Source of the DNA: Pseudonocardiales bacterium
GTDB lineage: Bacteria > Actinomycetota > Actinomycetes > Mycobacteriales > Pseudonocardiaceae
Assembly: GCA_019241525.1 (NCBI GenBank)
Contig: JAFAWY010000145.1
Span: forward strand, 1 to 42,758
DNA length: 42,758 nucleotides
Direction: 5' to 3'
Shown: one piece after another, positions 33,602-42,758 of the stretch
Layout: each line of letters begins with the position of its first letter
How positions within the stretch are numbered: position 1 is the stretch's first letter
The notes under the pieces: model-generated
What the model was told of the DNA's origin: nothing
What the model saw: only the letters and a program-made list of their open reading frames with translations
The model's database searches: none
Made by a program: the position numbers and the translations under genes

Positions 33602-36199
33602 ATGGATTCCTTCAACCCGACGACCAAGGCCCAGGCCGCCATCTCCGCGGCGGTACAAGCCGCGTCGATGGCTGGTAACCCTGACGTGACACCGGCACAC
33701 CTGCTTGGTGCACTGCTTGCCCAGGCCGACGGCATCGCCGCACCGCTGCTGGCAGCGGTGGGTGCGGATGCCAAGGTGATCCGGGCTGAACTCGACGCCA
33801 TCGCGCAGCGGCTGCCCTCGGCGACTGGTTCGACTGTGGCCGCGCCACATCTGGACCGGCAGGCGGTCAAGGTCCTGGGCCATGCCCAGAAGCTGGCAAC
33901 GGAGATGGGTGACTCGTACGTCTCCACCGAGCACCTCATGGTGGGCTTGGCAGCCGAAGGCGGCGATGTCGCGCAGTTGCTGCGCCGTCACGGCGCCACT
34001 GCGGATGCACTCAAAGAGGCGTTCCGGTCGGTGCGGGGATCCGCTCGGGTGTCCACTCCCGATCCCGAAGGCACCTACCAGGCCCTGGAGAAGTACGGCG
34101 TGGACCTCACCGCGCGCGCTCGCGCGGGCGAGCTGGACCCGGTGATCGGCCGTGACGCCGAAATCCGCCGCGTGGTGCAGGTGCTGTCCAGGCGCACCAA
34201 GAACAACCCGGTACTCATCGGCGAGCCAGGCGTGGGTAAGACCGCGATCGTCGAAGGGCTCGCGCAGCGCATCGTCGCTGGCGACGTGCCCGAGTCACTG
34301 CGTAACAAGCGCGTCGTGGCGCTGGATGTCGGATCCATGGTCGCCGGCGCGAAGTACCGCGGCGAGTTCGAGGAGCGGTTCAAGGCGGTGCTCAAGGAGA
34401 TCACCGACTCGGCCGGACAGGTCATCACGTTTATCGACGAGCTGCACACCATTGTCGGTGCCGGGGCCACCGGGGAGAACGGCACCATGGACGCCGGCAA
34501 CATGATCAAGCCGATGCTGGCCCGCGGTGAGCTGCGCATGGTCGGCGCGACCACGCTGGACGAGTACCGCAAGCACATCGAGAAGGACGCCGCGCTGGAG
34601 CGGCGTTTCCAGCAGGTGTTCGTCGGTGAGCCCTCGGTAGAGGACACCATCGGGATCCTGCGTGGCCTCAAGGAGCGCTACGAGGTCCACCACGGTGTGC
34701 GGATCACCGACTCTGCCCTCGTCGCCGCCGCAACCCTGTCCGACCGCTACATCACCGCGCGGTTCCTCCCCGACAAGGCGATCGATCTGGTCGACGAGGC
34801 TGCGTCCCGGCTGCGCATGGAGATCGACTCCCGGCCCGTGGAGATCGACGAGGTCGAGCGCATGGTGCGCCGGCTGGAGATCGAGGAGATGGCGCTGGAG
34901 AAGGAAGACGATCCGGCGTCCCTACAGCGGCTCGCCGCGTTGCGCGCCGAGCTGGCTGATCGCCGGGAGCGCCTCGCCGAGCTGACCACCCGCTGGCAGA
35001 ACGAGAAGACCGCCATCGAGGCCACCCGGGAGCTCAAGGAGCAGCTGGAGCAGCTCAAGGGCGAGTCGGAACGCGCCGAGCGCGATGGTGATCTCGGCCG
35101 GGCTGCGGAGCTGCGCTACGGCAAGATCCCGGTGCTGGAAAAGCAGCTTGCTGAAGCCACCGCGGCGACGAGCGAGACGGAGATGATGCTCAAGGAAGAA
35201 GTCGGCCCTGATGACGTGGCTGACGTCGTGTCGTCATGGACCGGCATTCCGGCGGGCCGCCTGCTCGAGGGCGAGACCGCCAAGCTGCTGCGGATGGAAG
35301 ATGCGCTCAGCCACCGGGTGGTCGGCCAGCCAGAGGCGGTGCGCGCGGTATCCGACGCGGTCCGCCGGGCCCGTGCCGGCGTCGCCGACCCGGACCGTCC
35401 CACCGGCTCGTTCATGTTCCTCGGCCCCACCGGGGTGGGGAAGACCGAGCTCGCCAAGGCGCTGGCGGAGTTCCTGTTCGACGACGAGCGCGCCATGGTG
35501 CGCATCGACATGAGCGAGTACAGCGAGAAGCACAGCGTCGCTCGCCTGATCGGCGCCCCGCCCGGCTACATCGGCTACGACCAGGGCGGCCAGCTCACCG
35601 AGGCGGTGCGCCGGCGGCCGTATTCGGTGGTGCTGCTCGACGAGGTGGAAAAGGCCCACTCCGACGTCTTCGACATCCTGCTGCAGGTTCTCGACGACGG
35701 GCGGCTGACCGACGGCCAGGGCCGGACTGTGGACTTCCGCAACACCATCCTGATCATGACGTCCAACCTCGGGTCGGCGGCGCTGATGGACGCAACGCTC
35801 AACGAGCGCCAGCGCAAGGAGGCCGTGCTCAACACCGTGCGCCGGCACTTCAAGCCTGAGTTCCTCAACCGGCTCGACGACCTGGTGGTGTTCAACTCGC
35901 TGTCCAACAAGGAGCTGACCGCCATCGTGGAGATCCAGATCGAGCAGCTGGGGCGCAGGCTGGCTGCCCGGCGGTTGACGCTCGATGTCACCGACGCGGC
36001 CAAGGAATGGCTGGCACTGGGCGGGTTCGATCCGGTCTACGGGGCACGTCCCTTGCGCCGGCTGGTGCAGACCGCGATCGGTGATCAGCTCGCCCGGGCG
36101 CTGCTGGCCGGCGAGATCTCCGACGGTGACACCGTCCGGGTCGACCTCGATGACCGCGCCGGCGGGGGCACCGGAGCCCTCACCGTCACCCGAGCCTAA
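33602..36199 (+). CDS. clpB: Protein disaggregase ClpB (Hsp100)
   Basis: 865 residues from an ATG. The N-domain (1-140) is followed by the first AAA+ module with Walker A GEPGVGKT (207-214), a coiled-coil middle domain ([20 protein letters not shown] region), and the second AAA+ module with Walker A GPTGVGKT (608-615), followed by [11 protein letters not shown] and a C-terminal dimer domain. A hexameric ATP-driven disaggregase that works with DnaK/DnaJ/GrpE. It is controlled by the HAIR operator at 33532. A strong hairpin follows the stop. Confidence 0.99.
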   Translation: MDSFNPTTKAQAAISAAVQAASMAGNPDVTPAHLLGALLAQADGIAAPLLAAVGADAKVIRAELDAIAQRLPSATGSTVAAPHLDRQAVKVLGHAQKLATEMGDSYVSTEHLMVGLAAEGGDVAQLLRRHGATADALKEAFRSVRGSARVSTPDPEGTYQALEKYGVDLTARARAGELDPVIGRDAEIRRVVQVLSRRTKNNPVLIGEPGVGKTAIVEGLAQRIVAGDVPESLRNKRVVALDVGSMVAGAKYRGEFEERFKAVLKEITDSAGQVITFIDELHTIVGAGATGENGTMDAGNMIKPMLARGELRMVGATTLDEYRKHIEKDAALERRFQQVFVGEPSVEDTIGILRGLKERYEVHHGVRITDSALVAAATLSDRYITARFLPDKAIDLVDEAASRLRMEIDSRPVEIDEVERMVRRLEIEEMALEKEDDPASLQRLAALRAELADRRERLAELTTRWQNEKTAIEATRELKEQLEQLKGESERAERDGDLGRAAELRYGKIPVLEKQLAEATAATSETEMMLKEEVGPDDVADVVSSWTGIPAGRLLEGETAKLLRMEDALSHRVVGQPEAVRAVSDAVRRARAGVADPDRPTGSFMFLGPTGVGKTELAKALAEFLFDDERAMVRIDMSEYSEKHSVARLIGAPPGYIGYDQGGQLTEAVRRRPYSVVLLDEVEKAHSDVFDILLQVLDDGRLTDGQGRTVDFRNTILIMTSNLGSAALMDATLNERQRKEAVLNTVRRHFKPEFLNRLDDLVVFNSLSNKELTAIVEIQIEQLGRRLAARRLTLDVTDAAKEWLALGGFDPVYGARPLRRLVQTAIGDQLARALLAGEISDGDTVRVDLDDRAGGGTGALTVTRA

Positions 36200-36202
36200 C
36201 CC

Positions 36203-36275
36203 AGGCTCCTTGACTCCGACATGGAGACATATCGGGGTCAAGGAGCCTTTCTTCACGCCATATGTCCCCATGTTC
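36203..36275. terminator. Hairpin element (copy 2), clpB terminator
   Basis: AGGCTCCTTGAC (36203-36214) and GTCAAGGAGCCT (36237-36248) form a perfect 12-bp stem, extended inward by CCGACATG / CATATCGG with one mismatch. TTTCTTC follows. An inverted relative of the inner part (CCATATGTCCCCATGT) lies at 36259-36274. The inner sequence is shared with the element at 24985. Confidence 0.8.
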
Positions 36276-36333
36276 AGAGCGGCGGCGGCGTGTGTGCACA
36301 CGAAATGTCGGGGTGCCGATTTACTCTCGTTCG

Positions 36334-37041
36334 GTGACACCGTGGGTGTGGTTTGCGATCTCTGGGCTGGCCGCCGCTGCCGGGAGCGCGCTGCTGGCCG
36401 CCGACCGGGGGCAGCGCAGCGCACATCACCGGGAGCGCCGGCAGTGGGCAGCGTTGCGCGGGTGGCGCTTCATGCTCACTGACCCGCAGCTGACCGAGCG
36501 TTGGAGCCGCGGCGTGATCGCCCGGGACGGCATCGGCGTGGCCCGCAACCTGGTGATCGGCAGCCTGTTCACCCGGTTAGGCAGGCGCGTGGTGCAGGTT
36601 TTCGATCATGAGCCGGCGGGTCATGTCTCCAGTGTCGTGGTTGCGGTACAGCGTCGAGTCCGCGACGCCGATCTGGTGGTCGAACTGTGGCTGCCCGACC
36701 AGCCACTACCCCAGGATCCGCAGCTTGCCAGCATGGGCACCGTGGGCGATCGGATCGTCCTGGTCACCGAGCCGGCCAAGGCTCGCGCGCTGCTGACACC
36801 CGATTTCGTCTTCAACGCCAACGCGCTGGGCGCCGACATCCCCGTTGCCTGGCTGGAACAGGACTGGGTGCTGGCCGCGGCACCGTGCGGGGTGACGCCG
36901 GCCCGGTTGGAGCGGCTGCTGCGGGCCTTGGACGAAATCGCCGACCTGCTCGACAGTGCAGCGGCCAACGAGGCCACCGAGACCGTCGACGGTACCGATC
37001 TGTCTGGCTGGGCCGTTAACGACTTCAGTCCCAGAAAGTAA
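36334..37041 (+). CDS. Membrane-anchored conserved protein of the clpB neighbourhood
   Basis: 235 residues using the GTG at 36334 (MTPWVWFAISGLAAAAGSALL), which begins right at a membrane or signal anchor; the frame is open 72 nt earlier through the hairpin region and is unlikely to be coding there. After the anchor there is a basic stretch, then a soluble domain of about 180 residues without motifs I can name, including LVVELWLPDQPLPQDP and ADIPVAWLEQDWVL. M. tuberculosis has a possible secreted protein (Rv0383c) beside clpB, and this is probably its counterpart. Function unknown. Confidence 0.75.
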   Translation: MTPWVWFAISGLAAAAGSALLAADRGQRSAHHRERRQWAALRGWRFMLTDPQLTERWSRGVIARDGIGVARNLVIGSLFTRLGRRVVQVFDHEPAGHVSSVVVAVQRRVRDADLVVELWLPDQPLPQDPQLASMGTVGDRIVLVTEPAKARALLTPDFVFNANALGADIPVAWLEQDWVLAAAPCGVTPARLERLLRALDEIADLLDSAAANEATETVDGTDLSGWAVNDFSPRK

Positions 37042-37095
37042 CGGTTAGATCTCGCACAGCGATCTTCCCCATGCGGTGCATGTCGGGGGAGGGTC

Positions 37096-38322
37096 ATGGG
37101 GGGATCCAACGCTGTTGAGACATCGCCAGTGGGCGCGCTGGCGGTATCGGCGCGCGCGCTCGCGCCTGATCTGGCCCGTGGGGCGATGCTGTTGCTCATC
37201 GCCCTGGCCAACGCCTGCCTTTACCAGTACGGGAATCTGCCTTTGGGTGGCGGCTTGTGGTTGCGTGGGCATCCAGCCGCCGACCAGGTGATCCTGCTGG
37301 TTGAGACGATCTTCGTGCGGGGTCGTGCCTACCCGATGTACGCCTTGCTGTTCGGTTACGGCCTTGTGCAGTTGCTGCGCCGGTACGCCAGCAGGGGGAT
37401 CGACGAGGCAACTGCCCGCCGGACCGTCCGCCGGCGGGGCTTGTGGATGCTGGTCATCGGTTTCTGCCATGCCCTGTTGCTGTTTGGTGGCGACATCATC
37501 GGTGCCTACGGGCTGATCGCGGTGTTGCTGGTCGAGGTGATGTTCCGGGCGAAGGATCGCGTGCTGCTGATCACCAGTGCGGTGTGGGTGATCCCGATCG
37601 CGCTGTTCCGGGGATTGGAGCACCGGTTGAGCCCGCTGCGCGACAGGGCCACTGACACCCCCGAACTGCTCTACGCAGCACTGCTGCGGGTGCTGCACTG
37701 GATCGAGGGCAGCATCATCGGGTCGCTGTTCATGCTGGTTCCGGCGGTGTTGCTCGGTGTGTGGGCAGCGCGACGCCGGCTGCTCGACGAGCCGGCGCTC
37801 AACCAGCGGTTCTTGGCGCGTGCGGCCGTGATCGGTATGAGCCTGGCCGCAGCCGGCGGGCTGCCCTGGGCGCTGGTGCGCGCCACCTGGTGGAAACCGT
37901 CGTCCGACGTGGTGTCACTGCTTGCCGGTGGGGCGCACACGTTCTCCAGCTACGCCGGCGGCGTGGGCTACGCCGCGATCGCCGGCCTGGTCGCCATCCG
38001 GGTGCAACACCGCAACGAGCACGGGCGGGTCATCAGCGCGCTGGCGGCCTGCGGGCAGCGATCGATGACCTGCTACCTGCTGCAGTCCGTGGTGTTCGTC
38101 GCGGTGCTGGCCGCCTACGGCGGCGGTCTGGGCAGCCGGCTTGGCCTCATCGAGATCGCCGCCCTGGCCACCGTGACGTGGCTGCTCACCGTGTTACTGG
38201 CCGACGTGATGAGCAGGCGCGGTTATCGGGGTCCGGCCGAGACCCTGCTGCGCCAGCTCACCTATGGCGTCCCGGGCGCCGAGCATCGGCGTATCTCGGT
38301 GCCAGCGCCTCGCATCGGTTAA
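37096..38322 (+). CDS. DUF418-family membrane protein 1
   Basis: 408 residues from an ATG with GGGGAGGG just upstream. About nine to ten membrane spans. It starts with the family signature APDLARGAMLLLIALANA and contains GRAYPMYALLFGYGLVQLL, HALLLFGGDIIGAYGLIAVLL and CGQRSMTCYLLQSVVF, all typical of DUF418/YeiB proteins. The family is an acyltransferase-3-like membrane group with unproven function. The next gene is a close paralogue, so the pair arose by tandem duplication. Confidence 0.88.
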   Translation: MGGSNAVETSPVGALAVSARALAPDLARGAMLLLIALANACLYQYGNLPLGGGLWLRGHPAADQVILLVETIFVRGRAYPMYALLFGYGLVQLLRRYASRGIDEATARRTVRRRGLWMLVIGFCHALLLFGGDIIGAYGLIAVLLVEVMFRAKDRVLLITSAVWVIPIALFRGLEHRLSPLRDRATDTPELLYAALLRVLHWIEGSIIGSLFMLVPAVLLGVWAARRRLLDEPALNQRFLARAAVIGMSLAAAGGLPWALVRATWWKPSSDVVSLLAGGAHTFSSYAGGVGYAAIAGLVAIRVQHRNEHGRVISALAACGQRSMTCYLLQSVVFVAVLAAYGGGLGSRLGLIEIAALATVTWLLTVLLADVMSRRGYRGPAETLLRQLTYGVPGAEHRRISVPAPRIG

Positions 38323-38370
38323 CGCAGGAACGAACCTTTTCCGCCCGGCGCGCGAAGAGAAAGGATCACC

Positions 38371-39570
38371 GTGGAATCCGGCGCGGCTGATCGTGCCCTG
38401 ATCGGTGCTGTCCCGGTGTCGGCACGCGCCCTTGCGCCTGATCTGGCGCGCGGCGCGATGCTGCTGCTTATCGCGCTGGCCAACGTCCCCCTGTATCTCT
38501 ACGGCGACGGCAGCTTCGGCGATGGCATCTGGCTGCGCGGGCATCCGGTAGTCGACCAGACGGTGCTGTTCGGCCTGACGGTCCTGGTGCGCGGGCGCGC
38601 CTATCCGATGTTCGCCTTCCTGTTCGGCTACGGCATCGTCCAACTTCAGCGGCGGCTGGCCAGCACCGGAGTCGACGACGTCACCGTGCAACGGCTCATC
38701 CGCAGGCGGGGTACCTGGATGGTGCTCATCGGCTGCTGCCACGCCCTGCTGCTGTTTTCCGGAGACATCATCGGGGCGTACGGGCTGCTCGCGGTGCTGC
38801 TGGCCGGGATGCTGGTCCGGGCTCGGGAACGCATGCTGTTGATCATCAGTGCGGTGTGGGTGGTGCCGCTCGTGCTGTTCCGCACGCTGGAAGGCCAGTT
38901 GAGCCCGCTGCATGGCAAAGCCACCAGCACTACGGATGTGCTGCAGGCAGCCGAGATGCGAATTCTGGAATGGGTGCAGCACAGCGTCGTCGGCTCGATC
39001 TTCATCCTGGTTCCTGCGGTACTGCTCGGGGTGTGCGCGGCGCGGCGGCGGCTGCTCGACGAGCCACAGTGCCACCACCGGTTCCTGCTGCCTGTCGCGC
39101 TACTGGGCGTGGCGCTGGCGGCTGCCGGTGGCCTGCCTTGGGCGCTGGTCAAAGCGTCCTGGTGGGATCCGCCATCCGAGGCTGTCGCCATGACCGTGGG
39201 GGTGGTGCAGACCCTGACTGGCTTCGCCGGCGGGTTGGGTTACGCCGCAATCGCCGGGCTGGTCGCGATCCGGGTGCAGCACCGTGAGCAGCGCCCCGGG
39301 CGGGTCATCAGCGCGCTGGTGGCCTGCGGCCAGCGGTCGATGACGTGCTACCTGCTGCAATCCGTGGTGTTCGTCACGGTGCTGGCGTCCTACGGTGGTG
39401 GCCTCGGGAACCGGGTTGGGTACGCCGACATCGCCGCGCTGGCGGTCGCCACCTGGGTGCTGACCGTGCTGGTGGCGGCGTGGATGAGCGGCCACGGTTA
39501 TCGCGGACCGGCCGAGGTGCTGCTGCGCCGCCTCACCTACCGCGCGGCCGGATCGGCGGCGGTGAGGTAG
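38371..39570 (+). CDS. DUF418-family membrane protein 2
   Basis: 399 residues from a GTG preceded by GAGAAAGGA. It aligns over its full length with the upstream protein (APDLARGAMLLLIALANV, GRAYPMFAFLFGYGIVQL, CHALLLFSGDIIGAYGLL, ACGQRSMTCYLLQSVVF). The gap is 48 bp, so both are probably in one transcript. Divergence is spread evenly rather than clustered, which suggests an old duplication with both copies under selection. Its 3' end overlaps the convergent TetR gene by 34 bp. Confidence 0.88.
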   Translation: MESGAADRALIGAVPVSARALAPDLARGAMLLLIALANVPLYLYGDGSFGDGIWLRGHPVVDQTVLFGLTVLVRGRAYPMFAFLFGYGIVQLQRRLASTGVDDVTVQRLIRRRGTWMVLIGCCHALLLFSGDIIGAYGLLAVLLAGMLVRARERMLLIISAVWVVPLVLFRTLEGQLSPLHGKATSTTDVLQAAEMRILEWVQHSVVGSIFILVPAVLLGVCAARRRLLDEPQCHHRFLLPVALLGVALAAAGGLPWALVKASWWDPPSEAVAMTVGVVQTLTGFAGGLGYAAIAGLVAIRVQHREQRPGRVISALVACGQRSMTCYLLQSVVFVTVLASYGGGLGNRVGYADIAALAVATWVLTVLVAAWMSGHGYRGPAEVLLRRLTYRAAGSAAVR

Positions 39571-40124
39571 CGCTGGAGGGTGGGGCCCAACCAGGCGGTG
39601 ACCTCGTCAGCAGGCATGGTTACGAACGGCTCGAGCCGCAGGACGTAGCGACACAGTGCAGCGCCGAGTACCTGCGACGAGACCAGCGCGGCGCGCGCCG
39701 GCGCCTGCGCCGGGTCGGGGCACGCTTCGGCGACTACGGGGGCCACCACCGGGACGAGCTGCTGGGCGAACATCTCCCGCATGCGCTGCGCGGCCCCGCC
39801 GTTGGTGGCGGCCGCTCGCAGCAGCGCTGCCATCGTCTCGTCGTGCTCCCATCGGTCCAGGAAGTGCCGGGCCAGCCGCTCGCCCACCTGGTCGCGCGGC
39901 ACCGCGGTCAGGTCGGGCAGCCGGATGTCGATCTCCGCTGCGGCGGCGAACAGCTTCTCCTTGTTGCCGTAGTAGCGCATCACCATCGTCGGGTCGATGC
40001 CGGCGTCGGCAGCGATGGCACGGATGGTCGCCCGCTCGTAGCCGTCAGCGGCGAACCGCTCCCGCGCCGCGGTGAGGATGGCGGCCCGCGTCGCGTCGGA
40101 GCGTCGGGGCTTACGGTCAGTCAT
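39537..40124 (-). CDS. TetR-family transcriptional repressor
   Basis: 195 residues from the ATG at 40124 (MTDRKPRRSDATRAAIL); a longer frame runs into the operator region. N-terminal HTH: RERFAADGYERATIRAIAAD then AGIDPTMVMRYYGNKEKLF. The C-terminal ligand domain is of the TetR_C type with VTAWLGPTLQRYL at the end. It is divergent from the FAD monooxygenase, and two near-identical 30-bp palindromic sequences lie between the two starts, one directly abutting its own start codon, so autoregulation and monooxygenase control are expected. The inducer is unknown. Confidence 0.93.
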   Translation of the reverse strand: MTDRKPRRSDATRAAILTAARERFAADGYERATIRAIAADAGIDPTMVMRYYGNKEKLFAAAAEIDIRLPDLTAVPRDQVGERLARHFLDRWEHDETMAALLRAAATNGGAAQRMREMFAQQLVPVVAPVVAEACPDPAQAPARAALVSSQVLGAALCRYVLRLEPFVTMPADEVTAWLGPTLQRYLTAADPAAR

Positions 40125-40154
40125 GCCAACAAGTGTAGGCCAACAATTGTTGAC
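40125..40154. promoter_or_regulatory. TetR operator, copy 1
   Basis: 30-bp element containing AACAAGTGTAGGCCAACA and ending ATTGTTGAC; an imperfect palindrome centred on GGCC. It begins at the base next to the repressor ATG and is a direct repeat of 40181-40210 with three mismatches. Confidence 0.75.
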
Positions 40155-40180
40155 ATAGCGGCTGAGTCGCACCTACTGTT

Positions 40181-40210
40181 GCCAACAAGCGTTGGCCAAC
40201 GATTGTTGAC
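40181..40210. promoter_or_regulatory. TetR operator, copy 2
   Basis: GCCAACAAGCGTTGGCCAAC followed by GATTGTTGAC. The inner 24 bp form a near-perfect palindrome around TTGGCCAA with one mismatched pair. It lies 15 bp upstream of the monooxygenase ATG and 56 bp from copy 1. Confidence 0.8.
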
Positions 40211-40225
40211 GTGGAGGGCTGCAAG

Positions 40226-41686
40226 ATGGATGCAGACGTCGTGATTGTGGGGGCGGGACCCACCGGGCTGCTGCTGGCTGGTGATCTGGCCGAGGCAGGC
40301 GTGACGGTTACCGTCCTGGAACGGCGGACCGAAGAGTCGAACGTGACGCGGGCCTTCGCCGTGCACGCCCGGACCATGGAAGAACTCGACATTCGCGGGG
40401 TGGCCGGCGAGCTGGCCAGGACCGGCACGCCGATCCGCGAGTTGAACCTGTTCGACCGGGTACGTATCGACCTGTCGACGCTGCCCAGTGATTTCGCCTC
40501 CCTGCTGATCACGCCGCAGTACCAGACCGAGCGGGTGCTCCAGCAGCGTGCCGATGCGCTGGGCGTCCGGATCGTCCGCGGCGCCGAGGTGACCGGCCTG
40601 ACCCAGGATGGCAGCGGCGACGGTGGCGTCGACGTTACGGTGTGCACCGCGCAGGGCCCCGTGGCGACGTACCGGGCGTCGTACGTGATCGGCGCCGACG
40701 GGGTGAACAGCGCGGTCCGCCGTGCTCTCGGGTTGCCCTTCCCGGGGCGCTCGGTGATCAAGTCGATCATGCTGGCTGACGTCCGGCTCAGCGAGCCACC
40801 CGCAGACGTGCTGGCGGTCAACGCGGTCGGTGATGCATTCGCGTTCGTCGCCCCGTTCGGTGATGGCTGGTACCGGATCTTCGCCTGGAACCGGCGCCAC
40901 CAGGTTGATGACAAGGCTCCGGTGGACCTCGAAGAGATCCGGGAGGTCACCCGGCGGGCGCTGGGCACCGATTTCGGGATGCACGACCCTCGCTGGCTGT
41001 CCCGCTTCCACAGTGACGAGCGCCAGGTCCCGCGGTACCGGGTCGGCCGGGTGTTCCTCGCCGGTGACGCCGCGCATTGCCACTCGCCCGCGGGCGGGCA
41101 GGGCATGAACACCGGGATGCAGGACGCCGCCAACCTCGGCTGGAAGCTGGCCGCGGCCGTGCACGGATGGGGCGGAGAGTCCCTGCTGGACTCCTACCAC
41201 CAGGAGCGCTACCCGGTCGGTCGGCAGGTGCTGCATAGCAGCGGTGCGATCCTCCGGCTGGCGCTGATCCGGCCCGGGTGGGGCCGGAAAGCTCGCAACA
41301 TCGTCGGCCAGATCCTGATGGCGATCCCGCCGGTTGCCGCCGCAGCGGCGGGCACCATCTCTGGCATCGGCATCCGGTACCCGGCGCCACCCGGTGCTGA
41401 CCGGCGGGTCGGCACCCGGATGCCCAACATCCCGGTGACCGGTGGCCGGCTGCACGACGCCCTGCGTGGCGGCCGGTTCGTCCTCGTGGGTTCCCGCGCT
41501 CCCACCGTCGATCTTCCCGCCCAGGTTGACGCCGCCGTGCCCGTACGCCCGACCGGTGAGCTGCTACTGGTCCGCCCCGACGGCTACCTGGCCTGGGCGG
41601 GGACTGCGGCGGAGTTCCCCGCTTGGGCTAACCGGTACTTCGCCGGTTCATCTCGGCCTGTTGAGCACCCGTCGACGACCGAATAG
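40226..41686 (+). CDS. FAD-dependent aromatic monooxygenase (group A hydroxylase)
   Basis: 486 residues from the ATG at 40226, chosen because GGAGG lies about 8 nt upstream; an in-frame GTG at 40211 is possible. Motifs in order: dinucleotide-binding VIVGAGPTGLLLAG near the start, VIGADGVNSAVRRALG (the DG motif) in the middle, and GRVFLAGDAAHCHSPAGGQG (the GD motif). The C-terminal about 100 residues are thioredoxin-like, as in PheA/TfdB and rifampicin- or tetracycline-type hydroxylases. It should hydroxylate an aromatic compound with NAD(P)H and O2. Control by the divergent TetR gene suggests inducible detoxification or a catabolic step. Substrate unknown. Confidence 0.92.
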   Translation: MDADVVIVGAGPTGLLLAGDLAEAGVTVTVLERRTEESNVTRAFAVHARTMEELDIRGVAGELARTGTPIRELNLFDRVRIDLSTLPSDFASLLITPQYQTERVLQQRADALGVRIVRGAEVTGLTQDGSGDGGVDVTVCTAQGPVATYRASYVIGADGVNSAVRRALGLPFPGRSVIKSIMLADVRLSEPPADVLAVNAVGDAFAFVAPFGDGWYRIFAWNRRHQVDDKAPVDLEEIREVTRRALGTDFGMHDPRWLSRFHSDERQVPRYRVGRVFLAGDAAHCHSPAGGQGMNTGMQDAANLGWKLAAAVHGWGGESLLDSYHQERYPVGRQVLHSSGAILRLALIRPGWGRKARNIVGQILMAIPPVAAAAAGTISGIGIRYPAPPGADRRVGTRMPNIPVTGGRLHDALRGGRFVLVGSRAPTVDLPAQVDAAVPVRPTGELLLVRPDGYLAWAGTAAEFPAWANRYFAGSSRPVEHPSTTE

Positions 41687-41750
41687 CACCAGGTATTTGT
41701 TCCCCTCGCTGCCGGCTCTTGTCTTCGATAGTCCCAGCCGAGGAGGGGTC

Positions 41751-42167
41751 ATGACGGACAAGGCAGTGTCGGGAGTAGCCAGGATCGAGGACATTGAAGA
41801 CGCTGGAAGGGCTTTTCAGGATACATTCAATACAGGGAACGTCGACGGACTGGTCAGCCTGTTTGACCCAGAGGCGGTTCTTGTTCCCGCTTTCGGGCGC
41901 GTCGCCGTTGGTCCCGATGCGCTACGAGAATTGTTCACCAATATTATAATGACCGGGGCGCGGTTCGAAATAGTCGAGGTATTCGACGTGCATCGGGTGG
42001 GAGACATCGCGCTCGCCACCATCGAATGGAAGATGGACGGTGCCGATCCGGACGGCAATCCGATGACCATCCGTACCCGTCCCGCGGTTGTCTTCCGCCG
42101 CCAGGTGGACGGATCCTGGCGTTTCCTCTGCCTCCCCCTTCGACTGATCGGGCCTGGGTGTCCGTGA
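41751..42167 (+). CDS. SnoaL/DUF4440-like small protein
   Basis: 138 residues from an ATG with GAGGAGGGG just upstream (MTDKAVSGVARIEDIED). An NTF2-like alpha+beta fold is suggested by FQDTFNTGNVDGLVSLFDPE, AVGPDALRELF and the closing RPAVVFRRQVDGSWRFLC. Members include polyketide cyclases, isomerases and stress proteins of unknown function; there is not enough here to choose. It follows the monooxygenase by 64 bp on the same strand and may be co-regulated. Confidence 0.83.
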   Translation: MTDKAVSGVARIEDIEDAGRAFQDTFNTGNVDGLVSLFDPEAVLVPAFGRVAVGPDALRELFTNIIMTGARFEIVEVFDVHRVGDIALATIEWKMDGADPDGNPMTIRTRPAVVFRRQVDGSWRFLCLPLRLIGPGCP

Positions 42168-42284
42168 GGGACAGGTACCGCTCTCTCGGTGATATCCGGG
42201 CATTTCACATCGGATGTTGCCCCGCACGAGCAAGCAGCCGTCTTGCTCGTAGCCCGCAGCGGGCTTGTGCGGTGCGAAGTTCGC
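42168..42284. other. Short spacer between SnoaL-like gene and pseudogene
   Basis: Contains a hairpin-like GCTTGCTCGTAGCCCG / CGGGCTTG area around 42230-42268 that could terminate the SnoaL-like gene. Nothing else is seen. Confidence 0.3.
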
Positions 42285-42758
42285 TCAGTCGCATGGGTCT
42301 TCTGCTCTCTGGTGCTCCCCGGTTGACGGGTTGAGGATGGGCGTGAACCTGCTGAACTGACAGGCCGGGTGAGTAGAATTGGTGATAAAAATTTCTGACT
42401 TCGCCCGTCATTATCCCGTTGAGGAAAAGGTCGGGGTACATGCCCGCGGGTTGACCTCGATGCGATGATTGTGGACGCGGTGATGTTGCTCAACCGCGGA
42501 TCGGCAAGGATTTGGGATTGGGTTACCGCGTCACGACACACGATGATGTCAGGATTCCATTTCGCAATGTCTTCCAGAGTCACCGTCGCGAACGCGGGGG
42601 CGGTGTTCACACCGTTGAGTGCGTCGACGTTCTAGGATCCCCTTCGCTCATCCCTATGTCCACGATCGAGTTTTGGGCCGCCGTTTGCAGCGGGTTGCCC
42701 GCCGTGTAGTAGACCTTCTACTTTGCGATGTTGGAGTCGTAGTAGTCGTAGTAGCTGG
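42285..42758 (-). pseudogene. Decayed metal/siderophore-type periplasmic binding protein (partial)
   Basis: Read right to left from the window edge, coding similarity is clear but broken. One frame reads VYYTAGNPLQTAAQNSIVDI after an in-frame TAG (42718-42720). A frameshift near 42630 leads to NTAPAFATVTLEDIAKWNPD and SQILADPRLSNITA. Another shift leads to VHNHRIEVNP, then about 20 residues expected for the family are missing before MYPDLFLNGIMTGEVRNFYH; a last shift gives FTPILNPSTGEHQ. These are recognisable pieces of ABC iron-siderophore/cobalamin-type solute-binding proteins. At least one stop, three frameshifts and a deletion rule out function. The 5' part lies beyond the window. Confidence 0.8.

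Overview
The window is high-GC actinobacterial DNA, with GTG starts, 4-nt stop/start overlaps and HAIR heat-shock operators. Several neighbourhoods follow the order I recall from Mycobacterium and other mycolic or pseudonocardial actinomycetes: tRNA-Gly next to dcd; a large Fe-S reductase near dnaK-grpE-dnaJ-hspR; and a type II flavohemoglobin beside clpB. I would place it in the Actinomycetia, perhaps the Pseudonocardiales, but the sequence alone does not fix the genus.

Layout. 1-10.2 kb: a SulP transporter fused to a beta-carbonic anhydrase (5' end outside the window), a small DUF1059 protein, a lytic-transglycosylase lipoprotein with a REP-like element inside its linker, a lower-GC FolC/Mur-ligase-like gene, a membrane-anchored PASTA protein, and a complete four-gene glycine-betaine/choline ABC importer. 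10.7-13.4 kb: a three-gene partner-switching module (GAF-PP2C-kinase, STAS-kinase fusion, STAS) that looks as if it was remodelled by tandem duplication.

13.4-24.2 kb is an accessory island ending at tRNA-Gly(TCC). It contains no integrase but carries four relics of the tRNA 3' end in direct orientation. The intervals between relics hold an IS1380 remnant joined to a broken antitoxin copy plus an IS21-family element; a DUF4062-NB-ARC-TPR (NLR-like) protein; a VapBC-type pair; and a second VapBC-type pair bounded by perfect 46-bp direct repeats. This is best read as successive integrations at one tRNA, each leaving defence or toxin-antitoxin cargo.

24.2-37.0 kb is core genome: dcd, the Fe-S reductase, dnaK-grpE-dnaJ-hspR under two HAIR-like operators, a type II flavohemoglobin divergent from clpB with another HAIR operator between them, and a membrane-anchored gene of the clpB neighbourhood. 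37.1-42.8 kb: two tandem DUF418 membrane proteins, a TetR regulator divergent from an FAD monooxygenase with two 30-bp operator copies between them, a SnoaL-like protein, and a decayed metal/siderophore-binding-protein gene running off the right edge.

Best candidates for undescribed biology: the stacked tRNA-Gly cargo array with its NLR-like gene; the STAS-kinase fusion; a 29-codon amphipathic peptide gene at 13.5 kb; and two families of dispersed hairpin elements each present twice in the window.
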